64,000 nucleotides of DNA, from positions 62,001-126,000 of the forward strand of contig NZ_BAUV01000004.1 of NCBI RefSeq assembly GCF_000513135.1. Direction: 5' to 3'. Under the pieces are notes generated by a model. The model had not been told where the DNA came from. It searched no databases and was given only the letters and a program-made list of their open reading frames with translations. A program made the translations under genes and the position numbers. Source of the stretch: Halalkalibacter akibai JCM 9157. GTDB taxonomy: Bacteria; Bacillota; Bacilli; Bacillales; Bacillaceae_D. Positions 1 through 8,026 of the stretch are shown here, piece after piece; the stretch's first letter is position 1; each line of letters starts with the position of its first letter.

Positions 1-1
1 T

Positions 2-943
2 TTACTCTCAAATGCGTCACCTTCACAAACAATGACGGTCAAACAATTCGAACAAATTATAGATAAAGAAGCGGGGATTCGAAAGCTGGAGAGAATTGCA
101 ACTTCTAATTTGGAAAATTGCTTGAGAATTTTAAAGCATAACAAAGCTCATGAAATAGAGTTTTTCCGCTTATCATCTAGACTAGTTCCTTTAGCTAACC
201 ATCCGTTAACAGAAGGTTGGAAATACGAACGTGCTTTATCTCCATTACTTAAAGAGATCGGTGATTTTGTAAAAAAGGAAAATATGAGAATTGATTTCCA
301 CCCAGACCACTTTGTTGTACTTAATGGTCAGTCAAAAGAAATTCTACAACAATCATTACGTACATTAGTTATGCATTATAAGTTGTTAAAAGAAATGGGG
401 ATTTCTCCTATACATAGATGTGTTCTTCATGTAGGTGGGAAAAAGCAAGGAAGAGAAGAGGGGTTAGAACAGTTCATCGAAAACTTTTCAATGATTCCGG
501 TTCCTATTCAAAAGATGATCATGATTGAAAATGATGATGTAAACTATCCAATAGAGGACGTTTTATATATAGGTGAGAAATTAAACATACCAGTTGTATT
601 TGATTTACACCATTTTGATGTTTTACATGAGGAAGATCAGCTAAATTCCCTTTGGCAAAGAGTTGTCGCAACGTGGAAAGACAGTCCTTTACCCGTGAAA
701 ATGCATATTTCTAGTCCAAAAGAGGGGGAAACTGACCGCAGACACCATGATTACATTAATGCGGATAGATTTACAAGATTTATAACAACGATCACAGGAA
801 CTGTGGATCAATTAGATGTTATGATTGAAGCTAAGCAAAAAGACGCTGCATTACTGAGATTGTTGGAGGATCTTAAAACGATGAAGGAAATAACAGTAAA
901 GTCACCATCTTCCATAACCGTTAAAGGTACAGTATTACCTTAA
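2..943 (+). CDS. uvsE: UV DNA damage endonuclease, 5' end cut by window edge
   Basis: UvsE/UVDE is a TIM-barrel, metal-dependent endonuclease that nicks DNA 5' of UV photoproducts. The reading frame is open from base 2, and the residues before the first internal ATG (position 32) read LLSNASPSQT, which matches the conserved N-terminal stretch of UvsE. The ATG at 32 is therefore internal, and the true start lies to the left of the window. Seen further on are the family segments IDFHPDHFVVL, LHVGGKKQGREEGLEQF, MIENDD, VVFDLHHF and KMHISSPKEG, carrying the histidines, Asp and Glu that bind metal. 313 residues are present. It ends 42 bases before ricF. In B. subtilis the uvsE homologue sits elsewhere, so its place beside ricF is a lineage-specific arrangement. 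Confidence 0.9.
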   Translation, partial: LLSNASPSQTMTVKQFEQIIDKEAGIRKLERIATSNLENCLRILKHNKAHEIEFFRLSSRLVPLANHPLTEGWKYERALSPLLKEIGDFVKKENMRIDFHPDHFVVLNGQSKEILQQSLRTLVMHYKLLKEMGISPIHRCVLHVGGKKQGREEGLEQFIENFSMIPVPIQKMIMIENDDVNYPIEDVLYIGEKLNIPVVFDLHHFDVLHEEDQLNSLWQRVVATWKDSPLPVKMHISSPKEGETDRRHHDYINADRFTRFITTITGTVDQLDVMIEAKQKDAALLRLLEDLKTMKEITVKSPSSITVKGTVLP

Positions 944-985
944 TTTCCTTTTACATGTTATACTGTTTTTTAGGAGGTGAGAGTG

Positions 986-1426
986 ATGCTCGCAACCATA
1001 ACTACTATTGAGCTGCTAGATCACGCAAGCGAACTTGGTGAAGCAATCATTCAGTCTGAGACATATTTGGCTTATATAGAGGCAAAAGCTGACTTGAAAG
1101 CTGATAAAGAAGCTCAAGAACGAATTAGACAATTCAATATGATGAAAGATCAATATGAAGAAGTACAACGATTTGGGAAGTATCATCCTGATTATGACCA
1201 AATCTCAACTAATATACGGAAAAGCAAGAGAGAGGTTGACTTAACAGAGACAGTGGTCGCTTTCAAGAAAGCTGAAAAAGAGCTTGAATCCTTATTAAAT
1301 GAAATTAGTGGTTTGATTGCTAGGTCTGTGTCTGAAACGATTAAAGTTCCAACTGGTAACCCATTTTTCGATAATATGTCATGTAGTGGTGGGTGTAGTA
1401 CGGGTGGAGGCTGCGGTTGTGGCTAA
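986..1426 (+). CDS. ricF: RicF (YlbF), Y-complex subunit acting on RNase Y
   Basis: RicF with RicA and RicT forms the Y-complex, which binds [4Fe-4S] clusters and stimulates RNase Y-dependent mRNA maturation; it is needed for competence, sporulation and biofilm formation in B. subtilis. The product is 146 residues, close to the B. subtilis protein, with the Com_YlbF helical core containing QRFGKYHPDY and the end KVPTGNPFFDN. The tail holds four cysteines (about C133, C137, C143, C145), expected to be cluster ligands. The frame is open further up (GTG at 977 and 983), but these lie in or against the AGGAGGTGA at 972-980; ATG 986 has proper spacing and matches the family N-terminus. A terminator follows at once. 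Confidence 0.93.
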   Translation: MLATITTIELLDHASELGEAIIQSETYLAYIEAKADLKADKEAQERIRQFNMMKDQYEEVQRFGKYHPDYDQISTNIRKSKREVDLTETVVAFKKAEKELESLLNEISGLIARSVSETIKVPTGNPFFDNMSCSGGCSTGGGCGCG

Positions 1427-1447
1427 AAAGCCGTTAAACGGCTTTTT
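1425..1447 (+). terminator. Rho-independent terminator of ricF
   Basis: AAAAAGCCGTT / AACGGCTTTTT forms a perfect short stem that starts inside the ricF stop codon and ends in a T run. Confidence 0.85.
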
Positions 1448-1460
1448 ACTACAAAGCTTC

Positions 1461-1504
1461 AGGGTTCTCTCAAGAGGTCTTTAAAGACCTTTTGAGAGAA
1501 CCCT
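1461..1504. terminator. 44-nt near-perfect hairpin between convergent genes
   Basis: The arm AGGGTTCTCTCAA at 1461-1473 pairs with TTGAGAGAACCCT at 1492-1504, and the inner AGGTCTTT/AAAGACCT extends the stem to about 21 base pairs, with only a G opposite T near the middle. It lies between ricF (plus) and the minus-strand gene ending at 1505. The T runs are short, so it may act as a bidirectional terminator or as an mRNA 3'-end stabiliser. Confidence 0.65.
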
Positions 1505-1831
1505 TTATTGTTGTTTTAATCTTACGCAATCTGTACAGCCGTTACCACAACAGAACAATTTCTCTTGTGGTACTTTAAAGCGAGCACGATAAACAAACGT
1601 TTGAGATTTCATACGAACGAACGAGAGGTCACATGAAAGTCTTTTACCTTTCATGGATTTAGCTGCAGCATAGCTTAAAAGGTCATTTAGTTTTTGGATT
1701 TGTATTGTTTCGCTAACAGGTGTTATATAGATAAAAGGTATACCAGTGAAAACTTGTTTAGTAACAGCCTTGATATTAGGGTCTTCATCAAGTATTGTGA
1801 GGAATTTTTCCCAGATTATATTAAGATCCAT
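1505..1831 (-). CDS. Conserved hypothetical protein with C-terminal CCGNGC-x2-C motif
   Basis: I do not recognise a function. The 108-residue product has no signal peptide or membrane segment. Its N-terminal two thirds is mixed alpha/beta (ITPVSETIQIQKLNDLLSYA, then CDLSFVRMKSQTFVYRARF), and it ends in CCGNGCTDCVRLKQQ. The CC-x-x-G-C-x-x-C pattern resembles the small metal/redox knuckle of oxidoreductase-like N-terminal domains, but that is resemblance only. The ATG at 1829-1831 is preceded by AAGGTGG on the minus strand. The gene converges on ricF and shares the large hairpin at 1461-1504. Codon use is like that of its neighbours, so it is probably a native Bacillaceae gene. Confidence 0.75.
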   Translation of the reverse strand: MDLNIIWEKFLTILDEDPNIKAVTKQVFTGIPFIYITPVSETIQIQKLNDLLSYAAAKSMKGKRLSCDLSFVRMKSQTFVYRARFKVPQEKLFCCGNGCTDCVRLKQQ

Positions 1832-1879
1832 TACCCACCACCTTAGTTATTGTCCTTCTATTATAAAGCAAATGACATT

Positions 1880-1924
1880 GTCTAGCTAATGCTCTATTGA
1901 AGGATAGGATAGAACATGCTAGAC
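1880..1924. repeat. Imperfect inverted repeat upstream of ylbG
   Basis: GTCTAGC..ATG.TCTAT at 1880-1898 is mirrored by ATAGA.CATGCTAGAC ending at 1924. It lies between the divergent minus-strand hypothetical gene and ylbG, where promoters for both are expected. It could be an operator or a hairpin in the ylbG leader. Low certainty. Confidence 0.35.
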
Positions 1925-1957
1925 TAAAATAAGATGAAGTAAAAGGAGACCGAAAAC

Positions 1958-2236
1958 ATGTTAGGTGCAAAGCGTCAGGGTGTTGCTGTTTGGCTCACAT
2001 CTTTAAAATTTGCGAGGCAACTTCGTAGATTCGGAAATGTTCATTATGTTTCCAAAAAGATGAAATATGTTGTGTTTTATTGTGACCAAGACAAATTAGA
2101 AGAAACGGTAGAAAAGTTACAAAGCTTCACATTTGTTCGTGATGTTAAGCCTTCGATGCGTCCTTATATTGCTACAGAATATCAAAATGCAAAGCCAGAT
2201 AAAGCGAAAGAATATGACTATAAGATGGGTATTTAA
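1958..2236 (+). CDS. ylbG: YlbG, DUF2129 family cytosolic protein
   Basis: A 92-residue member of the UPF0298/DUF2129 family. Family landmarks seen are QGVAVWL near the start, FARQLRRFGNVHYVS, MKYVVFYCDQD and the C-terminal KPDKAKEYDYKMG. The molecular function is unknown; no catalytic residues stand out. The start ATG 1958 follows AAAAGGAGACC at good spacing. The ricF-ylbG-rsmD-coaD order is kept from B. subtilis, except that two unrelated genes are inserted between ylbG and rsmD here. Confidence 0.93.
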   Translation: MLGAKRQGVAVWLTSLKFARQLRRFGNVHYVSKKMKYVVFYCDQDKLEETVEKLQSFTFVRDVKPSMRPYIATEYQNAKPDKAKEYDYKMGI

Positions 2237-2287
2237 ACTCGAATAACGGATACGGTTATTAAACCGTCCATTATTCGGGTTTTTTAT
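2236..2287 (+). terminator. Terminator of ylbG
   Basis: AACTCGAATAA pairs with TTATTCGGGTT, with a nested ACGGTT/AACCGT hairpin inside, and is followed by TTTTTTATT. Confidence 0.8.
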
Positions 2288-2361
2288 TATGAAAAATGGA
2301 GGAAATGCCAACAAAGATGAGTAAATAAACCTTTTTACTTTTAAAACAAAGGTTATCACAG

Positions 2362-2389
2362 TTGGATATTTCGTTAAACGAAATATATA
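2362..2389 (+). promoter_or_regulatory. SigA-type promoter with a 21-bp dyad between -35 and -10
   Basis: TTGGAT (2362-2367), a 16-bp spacer, then a perfect TATAAT (2384-2389). A perfect dyad, ATATTTCGTT-A-AACGAAATAT at 2366-2386, fills the spacer and touches both boxes. That is the position expected of a repressor operator controlling the exporter gene downstream. A second short inverted repeat (AACCTTT/AAAGGTT, 2328-2354) lies just upstream. No regulator gene is adjacent. Confidence 0.6.
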
Positions 2390-2417
2390 ATGTAGGTATA
2401 TAAAGGAAGTGGTTGTG

Positions 2418-3656
2418 ATGACAAGTTGGAAACGAAATTTATTTATTCTAGTAATTAGTCAATTTTTCGTCATAAGTGCCATGACGATGATCATTCCGTT
2501 TTTGCCATTGTTTTTGCAGGAGTTAGGTGTAAATAATCCAGAGACTCTTGGTATTTGGGCCGGAGTAATTTTTGGAGCTAATTTTCTAACTGCTTTTTTG
2601 TTTTCTCCGTTTTGGGGACGAATGGGTGACAAATATGGTCGTAAGATGATGATCTTACGTTCAGGATTTGGTATGGCAGTGATAATTAGTTTAACAGCAT
2701 TTGCTATTGGGCCAATCTCTCTTCTTCTACTAAGATTGTTAAACGGAGTTGTATCAGGTTTTATTCCAGCTTCTATTGGTTTAGTTTCGACAAATACACC
2801 GAAAGAAAAAGTAGGATATGCACTAGGAATCTTGCAATCGGGTTCTGTATCAGGAGCTATTTGCGGTCCTTTAATAGGAGGCGTATTAGCTTCGAATTTT
2901 GGGTATAGTATGGTTTTTATTATAACAGGTATCTGTATTTTTTTAGCTACCATGGTTGTTTTCTTCTTTGTGAAAGAAGAATTTACACCGATTAAGGTAA
3001 GTGAAAAAACGAGTACTCTCGCTGAATTCAAGATGATCACTGAGAAAAAGCCTGTTCTTTCTTTGTTTTTAGTTGTTTTTCTTATTCAGTTTGCCATTAT
3101 GGGCGTAAACCCTCTCTTATCTTTATTTGTAGAAGAATTAACGACGCCTGAGACAGTAGCTTTTTACGCTGGTGTAGCATTATCTGTCATGGGTTTTGCT
3201 AATATGATAACTTCGCCGGTACTTGGAAAGCTTAGCGACAAAAAGGGAGCACAACATGTTCTCATTTTTTCAATGATTGGGGTGGCCGTGTTTTCGATTC
3301 CGCAAGCATTTGTAACAGACATTTGGCAATTAATTAGTTTGCGTTTTATGATAGGACTTTGTTTAGGTGGACTTTTGCCAGCTGTTAATACGCTTATTCG
3401 TATGCATGCCCCGTCTGGAATGGAAAGTAGAACATATGGGTTTTCGAACAGTGCGATGTATCTTGGAACAATGATTGGACCTATTCTAGGGGGGATCGTT
3501 GTATCAAACATTGGAGTAAGAGGATTGTTTTTTGTTTGTGCAATTGTACTTTTTATTAATGTCGGTATATTGAAAACAAAAGTAATGCCTACAGCTAATA
3601 AAACGTTTTATAAGCAAAAGCAAAAAAGAAATAAAGAGAAAATATTAACTCAATAA
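2418..3656 (+). CDS. MFS multidrug exporter (DHA1 type)
   Basis: A 412-residue major facilitator protein, expected to export drugs or other small molecules with proton antiport. About twelve hydrophobic segments are visible. The DHA1 motif A appears between segments 2 and 3 as WGRMGDKYGRKMM (about residues 65-80), motif C-like glycine-rich LGILQSGSVSGAICGPLIGG lies in segment 5, and a half-repeat motif GKLSDKKGA lies between segments 8 and 9. The C-terminal tail is basic. GTG codons at 2409 and 2415 are also in frame, but ATG 2418 fits the ribosome site better. It stands alone between terminators, with its own operator-bearing promoter. The substrate cannot be read from the sequence. Confidence 0.85.
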   Translation: MTSWKRNLFILVISQFFVISAMTMIIPFLPLFLQELGVNNPETLGIWAGVIFGANFLTAFLFSPFWGRMGDKYGRKMMILRSGFGMAVIISLTAFAIGPISLLLLRLLNGVVSGFIPASIGLVSTNTPKEKVGYALGILQSGSVSGAICGPLIGGVLASNFGYSMVFIITGICIFLATMVVFFFVKEEFTPIKVSEKTSTLAEFKMITEKKPVLSLFLVVFLIQFAIMGVNPLLSLFVEELTTPETVAFYAGVALSVMGFANMITSPVLGKLSDKKGAQHVLIFSMIGVAVFSIPQAFVTDIWQLISLRFMIGLCLGGLLPAVNTLIRMHAPSGMESRTYGFSNSAMYLGTMIGPILGGIVVSNIGVRGLFFVCAIVLFINVGILKTKVMPTANKTFYKQKQKRNKEKILTQ

Positions 3657-3733
3657 AACGAGCAACCAACTAGGAGGTTACCCTAGTCTCAAAATACTGA
3701 CATTATGGGATAACCCCACTTTCATATTTACTA

Positions 3734-4123
3734 TTATTGAAGAGGTGGAAGGTAGCGGTTCATTCTTAGAACACCGATTAAATATTGGTAAAAAAGCTCT
3801 TTCTCTTCAAATAAATTGGAGGATTTAACTTCTAATCTGTGAATGGGTTTTGAAAGCTCTTCAGATAATTGCTCAAATAATTGATAGCGAGCTGACTTTT
3901 TAACATCCGGATTGTGAATGCCTTCTAAGCAAACGTAAAGAGGCATCATTTTCCCAGGTGTTGCTGGTTGTAAAATAACGATAAGAGAGCTTTTTTCTTC
4001 ATTATTTATTTTCGTATCAAGTCTAACAAGCATATGGACTCGCGTACGATTTGACTTAGCTATTTCAAGTAACTCATATAAGTCATTGTAACCTTCTCCA
4101 AGCAATACAAAGCGTTGAACCAT
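3734..4123 (-). CDS. Conserved hypothetical protein (129 aa)
   Basis: No function recognised with confidence. The product starts MVQRFVLLGEGYNDLYELLEIA and has alternating strands and helices, with no cysteine-rich or catalytic motif, no signal peptide and no membrane segment. It has the look of the small cytosolic proteins of Bacillaceae that have sometimes been labelled methylthioribose kinase; at 129 residues it lacks everything needed for such a kinase, so that label should not be transferred. It is transcribed away from rsmD and faces the MFS gene. The ribosome site (AGGT) is weak. Confidence 0.75.
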   Translation of the reverse strand: MVQRFVLLGEGYNDLYELLEIAKSNRTRVHMLVRLDTKINNEEKSSLIVILQPATPGKMMPLYVCLEGIHNPDVKKSARYQLFEQLSEELSKPIHRLEVKSSNLFEEKELFYQYLIGVLRMNRYLPPLQ

Positions 4124-4186
4124 TTAGAGACCTACTTTCATTAGTTGTTCGAATGAAATGTAGCATGAAACGACTTGTTTTGTCTA

Positions 4187-4220
4187 GAAAAAAAATCCTC
4201 GCAAGGAATTCCTTGCGAGG
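4187..4220 (-). terminator. Strong terminator in minus-strand orientation
   Basis: CCTCGCAAGGAA / TTCCTTGCGAGG (4197-4220) is a perfect 24-bp palindrome. On the minus strand it is followed by a run of T (plus-strand A at 4188-4195). It lies upstream of the minus-strand gene that starts at 4123, so it ends transcription arriving from the right, from behind rsmD or the RNA element. Confidence 0.75.
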
Positions 4221-4247
4221 TGCCCATACACATACTTTGTATGTAAT

Positions 4248-4354
4248 GAGGCTATGGGAGAGGAGAAACCGGAGGAAGAACTTATGGGGAAACGTAAGCC
4301 TTCTCCGCGGTTGTAGCAACACTTTGTGAGTGCTACTAGTTCAAGTATGGCCTC
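4248..4354 (+). ncRNA. Structured RNA upstream of rsmD, resembling the ylbH leader
   Basis: The outer stem GAGGCTA (4248-4254) pairs with TGGCCTC (4348-4354), including a U-G pair. An inner stem pairs CGGAG.AAG with CTTCTCCG (about 4270-4307) and is capped by CTTATG/CGTAAG around a GGGAAA loop, again with a U-G pair. A further hairpin GTAGC...GCTAC lies at 4313-4335. The wobble pairs form only in the plus-strand RNA, so that is the functional strand. Position and orientation match the Rfam ylbH leader, a conserved element before rsmD (ylbH) in Bacillus with no established ligand. The stretch 4355-4495 contains no gene and no other clear signal. Confidence 0.65.
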
Positions 4355-4495
4355 TTGCTTCTTATTTCATACGTAGAAAAAGGAAGAATTTATCAACCAT
4401 TTTTAAAAAGACCAATATTCTTATTAGAATATGCTTTTTGAATGGTTTTTTGGTAGGATAAAGAAGAACTTGTTAGTAGAGGATAGGTGAAGAAT

Positions 4496-5047
4496 TTGAG
4501 AGTCATTTCAGGTGAAAAACGTGGATTGCCGTTGAAAGCTGTACCAGGTACACAAACAAGGCCAACAACAGATAAAGTAAAAGAATCTATATTCAATATT
4601 ATCGGACCTTATTTTACTGGAGGTTTAGTCCTAGATCTATATGCTGGTAGTGGGGGCTTAGGAATTGAAGCTTTAAGTCGTGGGGCGGAAAAGGCGATAT
4701 TCGTTGACCAAAATAGGAAAGCTGTAGAAACCGTTAAGGGCAACTTGGAGCAATGTCAGTATACTGAAAAAGCGGAAGTCTATCGCAATGATGCAACCAG
4801 GGCTTTAAAAGCCCTTTTAAAAAGAGAGATAACATTTTCTTATATATTTCTCGATCCACCATATGCAAAACAGAATCTCGTCAATGAAATAAGCATAGTG
4901 CTCGATCATAACTTGCTTCATTCTGACGGTAAAATTGTTTGTGAACATGCTACATCTGTGTCTTTACCAGATGAAGTCGGTTTAGGCTCAAAAATACGTT
5001 CAGATACATATGGAGATACAACGATTACCATTTATACATACAAATAA
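4496..5047 (+). CDS. rsmD: 16S rRNA (guanine(966)-N(2))-methyltransferase RsmD
   Basis: RsmD methylates G966 of 16S rRNA in the 30S head, using S-adenosylmethionine. Seen are the N-terminal MRVISGEKRGLPLK, the TRPTTDKVKESIFN segment, SAM motif I LDLYAGSGGLGIEALSRGA (about residues 45-63) and the catalytic motif IFLDPPY. The start is taken as TTG 4496: AGGTGA at 4485-4490 gives 5-base spacing, and the resulting 183 residues match B. subtilis YlbH. The upstream GTG at 4487 overlaps that ribosome site. The structured RNA at 4248-4354 is in its leader, and coaD follows 12 bases downstream, so the two form an operon. Confidence 0.95.
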   Translation: MRVISGEKRGLPLKAVPGTQTRPTTDKVKESIFNIIGPYFTGGLVLDLYAGSGGLGIEALSRGAEKAIFVDQNRKAVETVKGNLEQCQYTEKAEVYRNDATRALKALLKREITFSYIFLDPPYAKQNLVNEISIVLDHNLLHSDGKIVCEHATSVSLPDEVGLGSKIRSDTYGDTTITIYTYK

Positions 5048-5548
<501 letters not shown>

Positions 5549-5567
5549 AATTCTTTTGGAACATAGA

Positions 5568-5812
5568 AGAGGCTGGGACATAATTAAAGTGTTTAAATGA
5601 GCATACGAACGATGCAGAGCCTTAGCGGAGGAAAGATACATAGACTCCTGCGAGACAAAAGGAAGGCCACTGAAAAAGGTGAGTTTTTCACCTTTTCTCA
5701 GTGGCCTCACCATCAGCGCGGGAAGCGAAGTGTATTTCCGGAGCGCTTGCTAGGCTGTAAACATCTTTTCGTTCGTATTTCTCGTTATTAAAACTCTTTT
5801 GTCCCAGCTTCT
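5568..5812. repeat. Long nested-palindrome intergenic repeat, copy 1
   Basis: A 245-bp element with several nested inverted arms. The outer arms are AGAGGCTGGGACA (5568-5580) and TGTCCCAGCTTCT (5800-5812). The next pair is GAGCATACGAACGATG (5599-5614) with the sequence ending in TTTCTC at 5783. The core is a near-perfect hairpin at 5665-5706 with arms GGCCACTGA and TCAGTGGCC. The segment GACTCCTGCG is shared with copy 2 at 39753-39887. Open frames inside it are incidental. It fills the space between convergent coaD and ylbJ and may also stop transcription in both directions. Confidence 0.7.
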
Positions 5813-5866
5813 ATTTATTACACCTAACACCTATATTTTTAATCAGAACAATAAGGCCGTTTTAAG

Positions 5867-7096
5867 TTATTTAAGTTGAAGTAACTTTTTTCTAGCCGTT
5901 ATCGCGATAAATAAGCTAAGCATTAACAATGTAAATAACGGACCATATAGAATAACTATATCCCAAATAGAAGTAAACCAAGTTTGCGACGTCTCACGAA
6001 CGAAAACTGGAATGGCCCCCCATTCATTACTTGTTGATTGTTGATTCATGTAAACAGGTTCCCAGAGGAGAACTACTAATGTTGCAGCGAAAAAGCCGTG
6101 TATAATCCGGGCAATAAAAAAGGGTTTGAATCGGATATCAGTTTCTGCTAAAAGACTTGCAACCTGTCCTTGGATGGAGAAACCACTAAAAGCTAAAATG
6201 AAACTAGCCACAATAACTTGTTCAAGTAACCCTACTTTATTTGTTTCACTAGCCATTTGCGCACCAAGGGTCATTTCAAATAAACCAGAAATAAGTGCTG
6301 CATTTAATTCGGTTGGTAGGTGGAAAAAAGCTAGTATAAAAGATAATAGAGCCGCTAACAGGGCAACAATACCGACTAAGCTTAATATTTTATTTAATAC
6401 CGAAAATAAAATAATAAATCCACCAATCATTAATAGTGTTCTTACTGAAGATTGAACAGCGTCTCCTAATAGTTGACCAATAGGGCGCCCATCTTTTAAT
6501 CTCTCTTTATGAAGTAATTTAAAGGCATCTGTGATACGAGTTTTTTTAGGTTTTTCTTTAAAGTTAATAGGTCCTTCTTCTTCTCTACCGTAAAACCGCA
6601 TTAGTAAACCAACAAGAATATTGCCGCCATAATGAGCAAGGGCTAAAAGAATCCCTAAAGAAGCGTTGTGAAAAAAACCTACAGCTATTGCTCCAAAAAT
6701 AAAGAGAGGGTTTGAGGAACTTGTAAACGACACAAGCCGTTCTGCTTCAATTCTAGTCACTTTATTTTCTTGACGTAAGCGGGCTGTTATTTTAGCTCCA
6801 GCAGGGTTCCCAGATGCTAACCCCATTGCCCAAACAAAGCCACCTACACCTGGTACACGGAATAATGGCCGCATAAGCGGTTCAAGTAATGCACCAATAA
6901 ATGTAACAACCCCAAATCCTATTAGTAGTTCAGATACAATAAAGAAAGGTAGTAGCGAAGGGAATACAACGTTCCACCAGATTTCTAACCCTCGCACAGA
7001 ACCTTCAAGTGCTTCTTGAGGAAAAGCCATTAGCGAGGCAGCTAATAAAATACTCATAAGAGCAAGGATGAGGGTTTTGGTCATTGATAAGCGCAT
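5867..7096 (-). CDS. ylbJ: YlbJ, sporulation integral membrane protein
   Basis: YlbJ is a polytopic membrane protein of the nucleoside-recognition (Gate) family. In B. subtilis it is made under SigE in the mother cell and is needed for normal spore cortex. The 409-residue product has about eight to ten hydrophobic segments, the segments WWNVVFPSLLPFFIVSELL and GLASGNPAGAKITARLR near the first third, and a charged linker at about residues 170-205. The start ATG 7096 is preceded by AAAGGAGG on the minus strand. It is divergent from ylbK. The substrate is unknown. No SigE promoter could be fixed with certainty in the 7097-7219 gap. Confidence 0.92.
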   Translation of the reverse strand: MRLSMTKTLILALMSILLAASLMAFPQEALEGSVRGLEIWWNVVFPSLLPFFIVSELLIGFGVVTFIGALLEPLMRPLFRVPGVGGFVWAMGLASGNPAGAKITARLRQENKVTRIEAERLVSFTSSSNPLFIFGAIAVGFFHNASLGILLALAHYGGNILVGLLMRFYGREEEGPINFKEKPKKTRITDAFKLLHKERLKDGRPIGQLLGDAVQSSVRTLLMIGGFIILFSVLNKILSLVGIVALLAALLSFILAFFHLPTELNAALISGLFEMTLGAQMASETNKVGLLEQVIVASFILAFSGFSIQGQVASLLAETDIRFKPFFIARIIHGFFAATLVVLLWEPVYMNQQSTSNEWGAIPVFVRETSQTWFTSIWDIVILYGPLFTLLMLSLFIAITARKKLLQLK

Positions 7097-7219
7097 TAGA
7101 AAGCGGCCTCCTTTATGTAACGATCGAGGAACATGTCCATAATATAACTATACGTATACAAGCTCATAATAGACCATATCTTTAAATAGTGACGTTAATA
7201 ATGTGAGGAGAGGATCGTT

Positions 7220-8026
7220 ATGGGGGGCACTCGTCCGAAGATTGGCTTAGCACTTGGGGCAGGTGGAGCACGTGGTTTCGCCCATATTGGGGTGTTAAAG
7301 GTTCTAGAAAAAGAAAATATACCTATTGATTACATTGCAGGAAGTAGTATGGGGGCTTTAGTAGGTAGCTTATATGGCGTTGGTCAAAGTCCAGCTAATT
7401 TAGAGAAGTTTGCTACTTTATTTAGAAGAAAATATTTTATGGATTTTATTGTCCCAAAACTTGGATTTGTCGCTGGTCATAAAGCCAAGGAAGTTATTAG
7501 GATGTTAGCCAAAGGAATGAAATTAGAAGAATTACCTATACCGGTTTCAATTGTCGCAACAGATATTAAAAGCGGAGAAAGGGTTATTTTAGATCATGGA
7601 GATGTCGCAACAGCCGTAAGAGCTAGTATTGCCATTCCAGGTATTTTTGTACCGGAAAAAATAGGAGATCGTCTTTTGGTTGATGGAGGCGTTATTGATC
7701 GAGTTCCACTTTCAGTTGTTAGACAAATGGGGGCAGATATAACAATTGGTGTCGATGTGTTTTATTTTCAGACAAAGCCTGAGTTGTATACGATTTATGA
7801 TGTTATCATGCAGAGTATGGATATTATGGCAAAACAAATGGTAAGAGTGCATGAATTTAGTAATTCTGTTATGATTAGCCCTATCGTCAAACAAAAAAGT
7901 TCACTAGATTTCTCGGATGTAGAAAGCCTAATACGTCGAGGAGAAGAAGCAACGATGGAAAAAATAGAAGAGATTAAAAGCTGCATTGCTGATTGGAAGG
8001 AGAACAAACATGACATCAAGGATTAA
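7220..8026 (+). CDS. ylbK: YlbK, patatin-like phospholipase/acyl hydrolase (RssA family)
   Basis: Bacterial patatin-like serine hydrolase of 268 residues. The oxyanion-hole motif GAGGARGFAHIGVL is at the N-terminus, the nucleophile elbow G-S-S-M-G has Ser43 as the predicted nucleophile, and the catalytic Asp is D155 in VDGGVID. Together these make a complete Ser-Asp dyad, so the enzyme is expected to be active, though its lipid substrate is unknown. No signal peptide is present. Its end overlaps the ylbL start by 17 bases, pointing to translational coupling. Confidence 0.93.
   Translation: MGGTRPKIGLALGAGGARGFAHIGVLKVLEKENIPIDYIAGSSMGALVGSLYGVGQSPANLEKFATLFRRKYFMDFIVPKLGFVAGHKAKEVIRMLAKGMKLEELPIPVSIVATDIKSGERVILDHGDVATAVRASIAIPGIFVPEKIGDRLLVDGGVIDRVPLSVVRQMGADITIGVDVFYFQTKPELYTIYDVIMQSMDIMAKQMVRVHEFSNSVMISPIVKQKSSLDFSDVESLIRRGEEATMEKIEEIKSCIADWKENKHDIKD

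Noticed and set aside
32-34. ATG 32 as start of uvsE
   Set aside because: In-frame codons before it encode conserved UvsE residues; the gene runs in from the left.
5597-5791. Open frames on both strands across 5519-5791
   Set aside because: They are mirror images of the nested inverted repeat copy 1 and have no ribosome sites.
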